A DNA stretch of 5,617 nt. Origin: an uncultured Ruminococcus sp. Its GTDB lineage: Bacteria > Bacillota > Clostridia > Oscillospirales > Acutalibacteraceae. The stretch lies in the NCBI GenBank assembly GCA_902773245.1, contig CACYDY010000339.1, forward strand, positions 1 to 5,617. The letters are read 5' to 3'. Shown here in pieces: positions 5,577 through 5,617 of this stretch. A program made the position numbers and the translations under genes. The notes beneath the pieces are model-generated. The model worked only from the letters and a program-made list of their open reading frames with translations, did not search any database and was not told the origin of the DNA. Numbering within the stretch: position 1 is the stretch's first letter; every line of letters starts with the position of its first letter.

Positions 5577-5617
5577 TCGGGGCGTAAGCCCCGATAGGTG
5601 GCGGGCGAAGCCCGCCA
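5577..5617. repeat. Two tandem GC-rich hairpins, repeat-like, at the window edge
   Basis: TCGGGGC at 5577-5583 pairs perfectly with GCCCCGA at 5588-5594 around a GTAA loop. TGGCGGGC at 5599-5606 pairs perfectly with GCCCGCCA at 5610-5617 around a GAA loop. Only four bases separate them. The first loop is of the GNRA type if transcribed. The centre of the second, GCGAAGC, is known as an exceptionally stable DNA mini-hairpin. No T-tract is visible before the window ends, so a terminator role is not shown. The high GC content contrasts with the AT-rich intergenic DNA before it and suggests a dispersed palindromic repeat, possibly continuing beyond the window. Confidence 0.6.

Overview
The window looks like chromosomal housekeeping DNA from a Gram-positive anaerobe of the class Clostridia, most likely a Ruminococcus-like member of the Oscillospiraceae. 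The reasons are the moderate base composition, strong AGGAGG-type ribosome binding sites, a CoaE of the GLTGPTGAGKS type, and a paired YmfF/YmfH-like M16 peptidase locus of the kind found in Firmicutes. The genus is an inference from pattern, not from a search.

Layout. Positions 1-254 hold no convincing gene. The first 70 bases are a cluster of small palindromes that looks like an extragenic repeat, followed by an AT-rich leader with only weak promoter candidates. Five genes then lie on the + strand. A Sua5/YwlC-type threonylcarbamoyl-AMP synthase (255-1280) makes the t6A tRNA precursor. A dephospho-CoA kinase, coaE (1273-1872), overlaps it by 8 bases. A membrane-anchored SLT-type lytic transglycosylase (1894-2766) follows after 21 bases. 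A 103-base gap holds no visible terminator. Two M16 metallopeptidase homologues follow (2870-4156 and 4153-5430), overlapping by 4 bases. A rho-independent terminator at 5479-5521 closes the cluster, and the window ends in two back-to-back GC-rich hairpins (5577-5617).

How the genes work together. The first three are probably co-transcribed by spacing but serve separate tasks: tRNA modification, the last step of coenzyme A synthesis and cell-wall remodelling. The last two form one functional unit. The second carries the zinc site (HYLEH plus a downstream Glu) and lacks the C-terminal Arg/Tyr pair. The first lacks the zinc site but keeps Arg/Tyr. This is the division of labour expected of a heterodimeric M16 protease.

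The most notable signals are a perfect consensus sigma-A promoter (TTGACA, 17 bases, TATAAT) inside the Asp/Tyr/Asn-rich 3' end of the transglycosylase gene, giving the M16 pair its own transcript; a probable CTG (or ATT) start codon for the first M16 gene; and palindromic repeat-like elements at both ends of the window. I saw no CRISPR array, tRNA, rRNA, transposase or defence system, and nothing that I would call a wholly new biological system.
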